A DNA stretch of 64,000 nt, taken from the NCBI GenBank assembly GCA_965247615.1, contig OZ252022.1:868001-932000 (forward strand). The letters run 5' to 3'. Below are positions 8,409 through 16,171 of the stretch, one piece after another. This stretch comes from G965197715 sp965247615. Lineage in GTDB: Bacteria; Chloroflexota; Dehalococcoidia; Lucifugimonadales; UBA1127. Within the stretch, counting starts at the first letter, position 1. Each line of letters begins with the position of its first letter. Made by a program: the position numbers and the translations under genes. The notes beneath the pieces were generated by a model. That model was not told the origin of the DNA and made no database searches. It worked only from the letters and a program-made list of their open reading frames with translations.

Positions 8409-8494
8409 CATGTCTCGCCGGCAGGGAGCCGGTCAACCTGTGGGCCCAAACGAGGACCGTTCGTCCTGATCGTGACCGGGATGGCCTGGAGTGC

Positions 8495-8953
8495 CTACAG
8501 GCCCCGCAGCACCTCAACCTGCTGATCGACAGTTGCCAAGTCCGGGAGTAGCCTCAGAACCTTGCCCTCCTCGTCGATGATGACGGCAGGCCGGCGGCCG
8601 CCGGAGCCGTTGATGAGGTAGCTATCGTCTTCCTTCCTACCCATGCCGTAGGCTTCCACAATAGAGCGGTCCGGGTCCAGGAGGACCGAGAACGGGAATT
8701 CCTGGCCCTCAACCCAGGTTCGCACCATTTCCGGGTCGCGGTTGTTCACGCCAAAGATGACGATGTTCTTGTCCGCGTAGTCTTGGTAGTGCTCACGGTA
8801 CCCGTGGCCATGGCGGCTTCAATTGTTCTCCGGCCGCGGCCCAGTGAAGAACCAGAGCCACACCTTCTGTCCGCGCATGTCGCTCAACCGGATTTCCTTG
8901 CCGTTGTGGTCCCTCGTAACAAAGTCCGGGGCCAGGTCACCTTCCTGGAGCAT
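8495..8953 (-). CDS. BCP-type peroxiredoxin, candidate selenoprotein (UGA at the peroxidatic position)
   Basis: A 152-residue thioredoxin-fold peroxidase of the AhpC/TSA-BCP family that would reduce peroxides. The frame is continuous from a GGAGG-preceded ATG at 8953 to the stop at 8495 except for one in-frame UGA (8821-8819), codon 45. The UGA aligns exactly with the peroxidatic Cys: the context ENN-U-SRHGHGYREHY matches TPG-C-TTEACGFRDAY of BCP proteins. Family features are intact on both sides: GDLAPDF, GKEIRLSDMRGQ, and the catalytic Arg in GGRRPAVIIDEEGKV. The usual TxxC threonine is replaced by Glu. A hairpin with a GUA loop starts 13 bases after the UGA. The alternative is a null mutation that happened to hit the catalytic codon. 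Confidence 0.82.
8794..8806 (-). promoter_or_regulatory. Candidate bacterial SECIS hairpin
   Basis: On the mRNA strand, CACGG-GUA-CCGUG begins 13 bases after the in-frame UGA of the peroxiredoxin gene; the loop G-U lies 18-19 bases downstream of UGA. Bacterial SECIS elements sit within the coding sequence at this distance and have G/U in a small apical loop bound by SelB. The sequence fit is short, so this is a candidate only. Confidence 0.5.
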
Positions 8954-9196
8954 GGCGCATACCTCCGTTGGACTAGCTTGGTTTCGCGGGAATACCGTCG
9001 CGGACCCTCCGTCCGCTCTTGGGCGGGAGCAACCCCCCTTCGTTCTGGGCCAACCCCCTGCCACGCTCAGGACGGGAGCCCTATACATCGGGCGGTTGCT
9101 TGGCCTTCGACTGGGCCTGGCGCCCTCTCTTCAGGCTGGGGTTGCGTTCGGGAGAGTCGCGGGTCACTATAGGACAGAGATCACAGACTGTCAATT

Positions 9197-10063
9197 GTGA
9201 TGATCAGTCCTGGACAGCATCGCTACATAGACGTCGACGGCGTCCGCACCCACTACGTTGTCGCCGGCCAGGGACCCCCAGTGGTCTTCATCCACGGCCT
9301 CGGTGCCTCGATGGTGGCCTGGCGGGAGAACATCGTTCCTCTGTCGGAGCGGCTGAGCGTCTACGCCCTGGACCTCGCCGGCCATGGCGACAGCGAAAAG
9401 CCGAACGTGGAGTACTCGATCTCGTTCGGCGTCCGCTACATGCTCCACTTCCTGGACGCCCTGGACCTTCAGCAGGTGGCCCTGGTGGGGAACTCCATGG
9501 GCGGAACTCTAGCTCTGGCGACGGCCCTGGAGCATGCCGAGCGCGTCAATAGGCTGGTGCTCGTGGACACCGCGAGCCTGGGCCGTGAGGTGGCTTTCTA
9601 CCTTCGCGTCGCCAGTCTTCCCATGGTCGGAGAGCTCTTCAACAGGCCCTGGTTCGGCATCAACCGCAAGGCCCTGCGCTCGGTGTTCAACGACATGCAG
9701 TTCATTACCAAGGACCTCCAGGAGGAGCTCAAGAGGGTGCGGGATCTGCCTGGGGCCAGGCAGGCCGAGCTGAAGATAGTGCGAGAAGGAATGAACCTGC
9801 TGGGCATGCGGCCCCATGCCACCTTCCTGGACCGGCTGCCGGAGCTTCAAATGCCGCTCATGCTGGTCTGGGGGGCCCGGGACGGCGTCATTCCCGTGAC
9901 CCATGCCTATGCCGCCGCCGAGAGGCTGCCCTCGGCCCGCCTAGTCGTGTATGAGGACTGCGGCCACTGGCCCCAGATGGAGCGCGCAGCCGATTTCAAT
10001 CGCGAGCTGACGGATTTCCTAACGGCAGACACACCTTCGTGCGGAAAAGCGGAAGGCCCCTAG
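9197..10063 (+). CDS. Alpha/beta-fold hydrolase
   Basis: A 288-residue hydrolase with the oxyanion-hole motif FIHGLGASMVAW, a nucleophile elbow GNSMGG, a catalytic Asp in WGARDGVIP and a catalytic His in CGHWPQME. It resembles the ring-cleavage C-C hydrolase/esterase group, but the substrate cannot be read from sequence. The start is GTG at 9197 or the adjacent ATG at 9200; no strong ribosome site is seen. It stands alone. Confidence 0.88.
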   Translation: MMISPGQHRYIDVDGVRTHYVVAGQGPPVVFIHGLGASMVAWRENIVPLSERLSVYALDLAGHGDSEKPNVEYSISFGVRYMLHFLDALDLQQVALVGNSMGGTLALATALEHAERVNRLVLVDTASLGREVAFYLRVASLPMVGELFNRPWFGINRKALRSVFNDMQFITKDLQEELKRVRDLPGARQAELKIVREGMNLLGMRPHATFLDRLPELQMPLMLVWGARDGVIPVTHAYAAAERLPSARLVVYEDCGHWPQMERAADFNRELTDFLTADTPSCGKAEGP

Positions 10064-10655
10064 ACTGCTCTAAGGGCCTCCCGGGCTTCTTCTTGACTTG
10101 CGGCTCACTTGACCCTGTGGCCTGTTGGGCCCTGGACCATACAAGCACCGAGAGCCCTCTGTGCGCCCGGCCGGTGCCTCCCATCCTCATCCGCTGCCAC
10201 CACACCAGCCGGGCCTCAGGAAGGGAAGTGCCATATGTTCAACAGCACATGACGCTTTACCATACGCTGCCCTCCTGCCTCGGAAGCCCTGGGCAGTCTG
10301 CCTCTGGGCCCGATCGAGGCTTTCACGCGCTTTGTGCACACCCTTGAGGCTTCGCGGACCCTCGGACTGCCACTCACGGGGCCTTGATCCGACTACCCAG
10401 TTCTTGAGGCAACCCTAGCACGCCTTTAGAGTGTTGTCAAGCCATTTGTTGCGAATACTCAACGTGAATGCTGTCACTAACGATGTAACTGAGTGTTCCA
10501 TTGCCAGTGTGTGACGTAATGCGCAATCGTCGAGCGCTGGAAACTGTGGTCTGCTGCCGGAATGGCAGTGTCCTATGGCTGGCGCTGCGACGAAACGGCA
10601 AACGGGGCAGGGGCATCAAATGCCCCTGCCCCGCCGCACTGGTCGTCAGCTTCAG
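10064..10655. other. Intergenic stretch without a recognisable gene
   Basis: 592 bases between convergent genes. Apart from the strong hairpin at its right end (10604-10632) I see no gene, RNA or repeat. The middle part (10440-10520) is lower in GC than its surroundings. Confidence 0.6.
10604..10632 (-). terminator. Terminator hairpin of the Gfo/Idh/MocA gene
   Basis: A 13-bp perfect stem GGGGCAGGGGCAT/ATGCCCCTGCCCC with a CAA loop, 24 bases past the stop codon of the minus-strand oxidoreductase. A T-containing stretch follows on that strand. Confidence 0.7.
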
Positions 10656-11915
10656 CTAGGTTGCCGCTGTCTCGAAGATCTTGGCGCCGCCATAGTTGGC
10701 GGGCGTCGGGATCTGGTGGTGCAGCTCAATCTCCCGGCCCTCCCGCGCGGATTCGTTGATTGCCAGGACCACTTCCAGCGTAGCCATGCCCCATTCCGGC
10801 GTGTGATAGATCGGCTCGCCGTTTACCACCCCGTCGTAGAGCTCCTGGATCTCGGCGCGCCGATTCATCGCCCATCCGGGCGGAGGCGTTAGGTCAATCT
10901 CATGGTGTCCTTCGTCGTCGAAGATGTAGAGTCCATGGGGAGAGCGGGTGATGTCGCCCTTGTCCAGGGAGACCACAACCCATCCAGGCTCGCCGGGCAC
11001 CCACACCTCTCGCTCACGATCCCGGTTGACGTTCTCCCGCTTGAAGACCTGGACCTCCTGCTCGCCGCCGATGCGTATGGCTTCCTTGTCCTGCTCCTCG
11101 TCCCGCTCGCCGCGCATCATCGCCTTGCGGATTCGCGTCCGATCCTCTTCGCCGTAGCGCTGCCGGTCGTGGCCCCACGTGACCATCTGAGCGCCCATGA
11201 AGTAGCCGTGGCTGTTGTGCACGATGGTGGCCGGCGTCCCGTCTTGGAACTCCATGTACGCGCAGTAATACCCAGGAATTGGCCGGGCGGGCATCCACTG
11301 ACCCACGCTGGCCCGGACGCTCTTAACCAGGCCGCCGCCAAGCAGTCGAACTGTGTCGATCTGATGCGGGCCCTGACGGAACACGAGGCCGCCGCCCTGG
11401 GCCGGATCCAACTCCTCGGCGACTCGCGGCCGGAGGAGCCAGTCCGTGTACGCGACAAAGTGGATGGCGCGGACCTGGCCCAGCTCCCCTGACTGGATTA
11501 TCGACCACATCTTCCGGAAGGCGGGAATGAAGCTCCGTGTGTGGCCGGCGATGAGCTTCATCCCGGTCCGATGGGACGTCTCGATCATCCTCTGGGCCTC
11601 TTCCAGGTTGAGGGCCATGGGCTTCTCCACCACCACGTGCTTGCCATGCTCCAGGGCGTAGATGGTATGCGGCGCATGGAACTTGTTCGGCGTGGAGATC
11701 CAGATGGCCTCAACCTCCGGGTCGTCGCACAGCTCCTCGATACTGGCGTAAGCCTTGGCCTCATAGCGGGCGGAGAAGGCCTCGCGGACCCGCGGGTTGA
11801 TGTCTGCGCCTGCTACGAGGTCGATGGTGTCCGCCTGCTCGAAGGCTGGAAGCATTTCGGTGCCGCCCACGCCTACTCCGATCATTGCCATCTTCAGTGC
11901 ACGTTTGGTAGTCAT
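10656..11915 (-). CDS. Gfo/Idh/MocA-family NAD(P)-dependent oxidoreductase
   Basis: A 419-residue dehydrogenase with an N-terminal Rossmann fold (AMIGVGVGGTEML at about residues 10-22) and the diagnostic EKPMALN motif (K of EKP is catalytic in the family). The C-terminal alpha/beta domain contains an unusually long charged insertion (RIRKAMMRGERDEEQDKE). Substrates are usually sugars, inositols or dihydrodiols; none can be assigned. The start has a GGAGGGG ribosome site. It is monocistronic with its own hairpin. Confidence 0.9.
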   Translation of the reverse strand: MTTKRALKMAMIGVGVGGTEMLPAFEQADTIDLVAGADINPRVREAFSARYEAKAYASIEELCDDPEVEAIWISTPNKFHAPHTIYALEHGKHVVVEKPMALNLEEAQRMIETSHRTGMKLIAGHTRSFIPAFRKMWSIIQSGELGQVRAIHFVAYTDWLLRPRVAEELDPAQGGGLVFRQGPHQIDTVRLLGGGLVKSVRASVGQWMPARPIPGYYCAYMEFQDGTPATIVHNSHGYFMGAQMVTWGHDRQRYGEEDRTRIRKAMMRGERDEEQDKEAIRIGGEQEVQVFKRENVNRDREREVWVPGEPGWVVVSLDKGDITRSPHGLYIFDDEGHHEIDLTPPPGWAMNRRAEIQELYDGVVNGEPIYHTPEWGMATLEVVLAINESAREGREIELHHQIPTPANYGGAKIFETAAT

Positions 11916-12177
11916 TCTTCCCCTCCTATCTTGGCGCTGTTCAGCGCAGGTCTGGTGTTCGGACTGTTGATCCTCGGTTTATCACAACGCTTGGGTCGTG
12001 TCAACGCTGGGGGGGGTCGCTGTGGAGCGTCTGTAGCAGCATGTAACGGGACAACCACACGACGGGGCAACTCTGATTCGAGTGGCGCCCCTGCCTGGCA
12101 CCCCTCCCCGGATTCGCCCTCTCGATTGAGCGCAGTCCGTGTCCGCCAGGATGAGCTCGGCGAACTCGAAGGGTCGA

Positions 12178-13083
12178 TCAGTCCTGACTGAAGAACTGCG
12201 CCGTGGCGGCGAACAGCCGCATCCGTGGCTTCTGGAGGATCAGGAAGTGTCCGGCGTCGGGGACGACCATGAGCGTCTTGTCCGGCGTATTCAGGCGGGC
12301 GAAGAAGTCCGCCACCTGCGCCGGTCGATAGCCGGCATCCCGCGCCCCGTAGATCATGAGCGTTGGAACGGTAATCGCTTCTGGGGCCACCCGCGGCCGG
12401 GGACCGCCGGTGGCGAGCTCACTCCGCGTCCCTCCGGGCGACTTTGCGTCCCATCTGAGCGCTGCCGCGACGAACGCCTCCTGGGCCTCGGGGATGACTA
12501 CGTCTTGCTCGATGCGGGCCACGATGCTCTCCCGAGTGGTGAGTACCCATGGCTCACCGGGGTCTGCTGTCTCGGCGGCGTGGTTGCTGTCGACTGTCGG
12601 GGCCGGACCGGCGCTGCCTGCATACCGTACCAGGCGGCGCACTCGCTCGGGGTGAAGGCTTGCATAGAGGCTGGCAATGGCGCTGCCCCAAGACCAGCCG
12701 AACAGGTCAACAGTTCCGACTCCCCGCATGTTGCAGATAATGTTCACTACCTCCGAAGTGTCCCGCACCGCCGCTTCTGTCGAAACGCTGAATCCGTCTG
12801 CGGGCTTGTCCGAACGGCCGTACCCGCGTATGTCGAAGGTGAACACGTCGTGGCCTCTGGCGGCCAGATAGTCCATGAGGGAGTAGTCCTTGCCCGGCGC
12901 CTGGACGTCATAGTCCGTTGGGCCGCTGTAGGTGGCTCCGTGAATCAGGAGGATGACTCGCCCGGTATCGCGCTCTCGCCCTTGTGGGGCGCCTAGCTGC
13001 TTCTCCCAGACGTGAAGTCGGAAATCGTCACTGCTCACCCAGTGACTTGTGCCCGAAATGGTGGCTGCAATTGGCGTGGACAT
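12178..13083 (-). CDS. Alpha/beta-fold hydrolase
   Basis: A 301-residue protein with LLIHGATYSG (oxyanion region), a GWSWGS nucleophile elbow, a cap-region insertion, YGARDAGY and a DAGHFLIL catalytic His. The GWSWGS elbow with Trp is less common than GxSxGG. The start at 13083 follows a GGAGGAAGG ribosome site; the longer reading upstream runs into a dispersed repeat and is rejected. Confidence 0.88.
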   Translation of the reverse strand: MSTPIAATISGTSHWVSSDDFRLHVWEKQLGAPQGRERDTGRVILLIHGATYSGPTDYDVQAPGKDYSLMDYLAARGHDVFTFDIRGYGRSDKPADGFSVSTEAAVRDTSEVVNIICNMRGVGTVDLFGWSWGSAIASLYASLHPERVRRLVRYAGSAGPAPTVDSNHAAETADPGEPWVLTTRESIVARIEQDVVIPEAQEAFVAAALRWDAKSPGGTRSELATGGPRPRVAPEAITVPTLMIYGARDAGYRPAQVADFFARLNTPDKTLMVVPDAGHFLILQKPRMRLFAATAQFFSQD

Positions 13084-13957
13084 AGGGCCCTTCCTCCGAT
13101 TCTCAACCTGCGAGGGCGGGACGCGGGAACCCTGGCTTCGCTGTGGTGTTGAGGAGATGGTAGCGCGTGGGTGGTGGGGGGGCAATGGTGGGATGGCAGA
13201 GGGGGGAGGGGGAGGGACCCCGGGACCGCCGCCGGAGACCAGTAAGTTCCCGCGAAAGGAGACCTTTGCGTAACTTCCCGTGGAGGGCGAGGTTGGGAGG
13301 GTGAAGCAGACCCCGCCAGCCTGGAGCCTCACCCTGGATTCCCGCCTTCGCGGGGATGGCCCTCAGGACGAGCGGAACTCCTGCGATTTGATTGAATTCC
13401 AAGGTTTTCTTTTTTGGGAAACGAATCAGCTTCGAAGCGGTCCGCCGCAGATACGATTCGTTTTGTCCAACACGAACCGTTTTGGGGGTACGGCGGACCG
13501 CTTTCCGGGCAATTCGTGCTTCTTTGGGAGGTCCCGCGGGCTGGGTGCGGCATGGGGTAGCAGGCGGAGGTCGGGTTAGGCATGGGGGAAGTGTATAGCC
13601 GTCGCGGCGCAAGCGCCAGGGGCGGATGGCAGGGTTGGAGGGGCGGCGGACGTTGGGCGGGGGCGACGGCGACGGTAGATGGTGGTTGGCGGGGAGGGGA
13701 CCCCGGGACCCTCTGGGTTCCCGCGTTCGCGGGAACGACGGCTTAGGGTGCGGGAACGACGGAGGGTGCGGGAACGACGGTAGGGGGACGCTTCCTTTTC
13801 GGTCGAGGTTGGTGGATGTGTGGGTGTGGCGCGGGGTGGGCGCTGGAGCGTCGAGCGGTGTCATTAACTAGGGTATGTTGCGCTCCGGTTGACAACTTCT
13901 CTCCATGATGGTTAGCATTCCGTGCGACAATCGAAAGATTGAAGAGCAAGGACGTGG
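13084..13957. other. Repeat-containing intergenic region
   Basis: About 870 bases without a gene. It contains a family A repeat (13250-13366), an A/T-rich segment (13381-13445) resembling an inverted part of 490-535, a second gapped inverted repeat (GGTCCGCCG near 13439 with CGGCGGACC near 13491), and several short copies of the GCGTTCGCGGGAACGACGG hairpin tail (13710-13780). Confidence 0.65.
13250..13366 (+). repeat. Dispersed repeat family A
   Basis: Begins with a GGAGACCTTTGCGTAACT box, continues with GTGGAGGGCGAGGTTG and GTGAAGCAG, and ends in the hairpin ATTCCCGCCTTCGCGGGGAT. It is highly similar to 63402-63500 and inverted relative to 71-175. Confidence 0.8.
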
Positions 13958-15109
13958 ATGATGGGTAAGTACGGAGTGATCTCTGCGGACTCCCATATCG
14001 ACATGACGTTTCTCGATCCGGAGACCTTTGTTTCCCGGGTGCCGGCGTCGTTGCGGGGCGTGGTGCCGCGAGTGGTCGTCACAGCGGAGGGCGTCGAGGA
14101 GTGGGTTGCGGGAGCGAACGGCGAGTACCGGTGCGGGCGGCGGGCCACGCTGGACTCGGCCCGCCGGACGGACGTCGCCGTGCCGCGGGAACTCGCGCGG
14201 CGGGCGGTGGGCTATAGCTCGGAGCAGTGCCGACCCGCGATACCGGCGCTGCGGATAGAGGACCAGGAGGTGGACGGGGTTGACGCAGAGGTCATCTACG
14301 GCGTCATAGGCATCTCGACGTCCATCGCAGACCTTGATCTGCAGGCTGTCACCCTCGCCGCCTACAACGAGTTTGTCGCCGAGTTCAACCGGGCGGACCC
14401 CGGCAGGTTCTACGGTCTGGGCTGTGTTGCGGGGAGCAGTGCCGAGGCGGTGGTCCGGGAGATCGAGCACGTGAGTGAGCTGGGGCTTCCGGGTGTCGAG
14501 CTGAGTCCGGCGTCCCTGGCCAAGCCGATCTGGCACCCGTCTTGGGGGCCGGTGTGGGGTGCCGCCGCGGCGCGTGGGCTCCCGGTGTCCATGCACATAC
14601 GAGGAGGGGACTCCACCCGCACCGTATCGAGATACCCGCGGGCAGGAGAGGAGCATAGCGACGCCTCCCTGGCGGCGTACCTCTCGGTGGTGACGCTGCA
14701 GGCGGACGAGACCCTGGCCTCGGTCGTCTTCTCGGGGGCGCTGGACCGGCACCCGGACCTACGGGTGGTGTTCAGCGAGTGCGGCATAGGCTGGATACCC
14801 TTTCTGCTGGAACGGATGGACCAGCAGTGGGAGGACAACTATCCGCGGTTCAAGGAGTTGACGCTGACGAAGCCAAGCGATGCGTTCCGGCGGCAGTGCT
14901 ACGCCACCTTTGAGCGGGACTCGGTGGGCGTGATGCTGGCTGCGGAGTACTGCCCGGACAGCTTCATGTGGGGGAGCGACTACCCGCACCAGCAGGGGAC
15001 GTGGCCCGAATCCCGGGAGGCCATTCGCAGGTACCTCCAGGGAGCGGACCCAGAGATGCGGCAGAAGATCGTCCACGACAACGTTGCCAAGCTCTATCAC
15101 ATGGACTGA
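13958..15109 (+). CDS. Amidohydrolase_2 family metal-dependent hydrolase
   Basis: A 383-residue TIM-barrel amidohydrolase. Metal/active-site motifs are ISADSHIDM near the N-terminus, VSMHIRGGD in the middle, VFSECGIGWIPF (Glu after strand 6) and WGSDYPHQQGTWPES at the end (catalytic Asp). This GSDYPH variant is common among the enlarged amidohydrolase sets of Chloroflexota. The start at 13958 (or the next ATG) has an AAGGA site. The substrate is unknown. Confidence 0.9.
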   Translation: MMGKYGVISADSHIDMTFLDPETFVSRVPASLRGVVPRVVVTAEGVEEWVAGANGEYRCGRRATLDSARRTDVAVPRELARRAVGYSSEQCRPAIPALRIEDQEVDGVDAEVIYGVIGISTSIADLDLQAVTLAAYNEFVAEFNRADPGRFYGLGCVAGSSAEAVVREIEHVSELGLPGVELSPASLAKPIWHPSWGPVWGAAAARGLPVSMHIRGGDSTRTVSRYPRAGEEHSDASLAAYLSVVTLQADETLASVVFSGALDRHPDLRVVFSECGIGWIPFLLERMDQQWEDNYPRFKELTLTKPSDAFRRQCYATFERDSVGVMLAAEYCPDSFMWGSDYPHQQGTWPESREAIRRYLQGADPEMRQKIVHDNVAKLYHMD

Positions 15110-15274
15110 GGGCGGCCCGGGCGGACGACCTCTCCCGTTGGCAGGCTTGCAAGCCCCGCGCCATCCACGCCGGTTGAGTTGGGCGGGGCGGGGACCCCGG
15201 CAGTTCGTTTTTCCGATGGTTCCGTTATCCTGTAGGTAGACCGTATCCCCAAGACTTAGCTTCAGGAGTGTTCT

Positions 15275-16018
15275 ATGGATGCCAAGTGGGAAACCCTGAC
15301 TGTCGATGGCCAACCCATGCGGGCGTACGTCGCTATTCCGGATGGCCCGGGGCCGCATCCGGGGCTCGTCGTGAACCAGCATCGGACCGGCGTGGACGAG
15401 TTCATGCAGCGCATCGTCGAACGCTTCGCCGGCGATGGGTATGCCAGCATCGCCCCGGAGATCTACCATCGGGAATCGTCTGAGCAGGACGACGAAGACC
15501 CCGGCGCCCGTGCCTCGCGACTCAGGGATGACGGCATCACCGCGGACATCAACGCCGCCGTCGACTACCTCAAGGCGCACCCGCAGGTCGACGCGGGCCG
15601 CTTGGGTATTACGGGCTTCTGCCAGGGCGGCCGGACGACCTATCTCATGGCGTCTGTCAACCCCGACCTGAAGGCGGCTGCCGTGTTCTACGGCGGCAAC
15701 GCGATGCGCGCGCTGGGAGACGGTCCATCTCCCTTCGAGCGAACGAAAGACATCGTGTGCCCCGTCCTGGGGCTCTTCGGCGCCGAAGACCAGAACCCCT
15801 CCCCCGAGGACGTGCGGTCCTTCGACGCGGAGATGACCCGGTGGGGCAAGGTCCACGAGTTCCACACGTATGAGGGCGTTGGGCACGGCTTCATGCAGAT
15901 CCACCACCACAGGGGGCCCACCGCCAAGCCGCAGCTCGCGTTTGCGGGAGAGGGCGCATGGGCCAAGGCCATGGAGTGGTTCGCCAAGCACATGCCCGAG
16001 GCGCCAGCGCCGGCCTAG
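15275..16018 (+). CDS. Dienelactone hydrolase family protein
   Basis: A 247-residue alpha/beta hydrolase of the carboxymethylenebutenolidase family, with the Cys nucleophile in GFCQGG, an Asp in FGAEDQNPS and a His in GVGHGFM. The Cys nucleophile, rather than Ser, is the family signature. It would open lactone rings in chloroaromatic or aromatic degradation. A CAGGAG ribosome site precedes the ATG. It follows an amidohydrolase by 165 bases on the same strand. Confidence 0.93.
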   Translation: MDAKWETLTVDGQPMRAYVAIPDGPGPHPGLVVNQHRTGVDEFMQRIVERFAGDGYASIAPEIYHRESSEQDDEDPGARASRLRDDGITADINAAVDYLKAHPQVDAGRLGITGFCQGGRTTYLMASVNPDLKAAAVFYGGNAMRALGDGPSPFERTKDIVCPVLGLFGAEDQNPSPEDVRSFDAEMTRWGKVHEFHTYEGVGHGFMQIHHHRGPTAKPQLAFAGEGAWAKAMEWFAKHMPEAPAPA

Positions 16019-16052
16019 GCGGACCTCGGCTGTTGGCGAGGAGTCCCTTGAA

Positions 16053-16080
16053 GCGCAGGGGCGGGGGGACTGCCCTGCGC
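16053..16080. terminator. Hairpin after the dienelactone hydrolase
   Basis: An 8-bp stem GCGCAGGG/CCCTGCGC with a 12-base G-rich loop, between convergent genes. Confidence 0.45.
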
Positions 16081-16171
16081 CCCCAGGATTGGCGGCCCTG
16101 ATTGCGGCTTGCCCCGGCCGGCGGTGCGCACCGCTCCGCCGGCTAGGCCACAGCACCCATTTGTGGTGTCC

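Noticed and set aside
8819..8821. Genome-wide UGA recoding (UGA as Trp or Gly)
   Set aside because: Many genes here end in UGA with correct family lengths (for example dnaJ at 5494 and the amidohydrolase at 15109), so UGA is a normal stop and the two catalytic-site UGAs are exceptions.
13084..13957. A phage attachment site or integron in the 13 kb gap
   Set aside because: No integrase, attC-like palindromes or tRNA ends are present; the repeats are dispersed families seen elsewhere.
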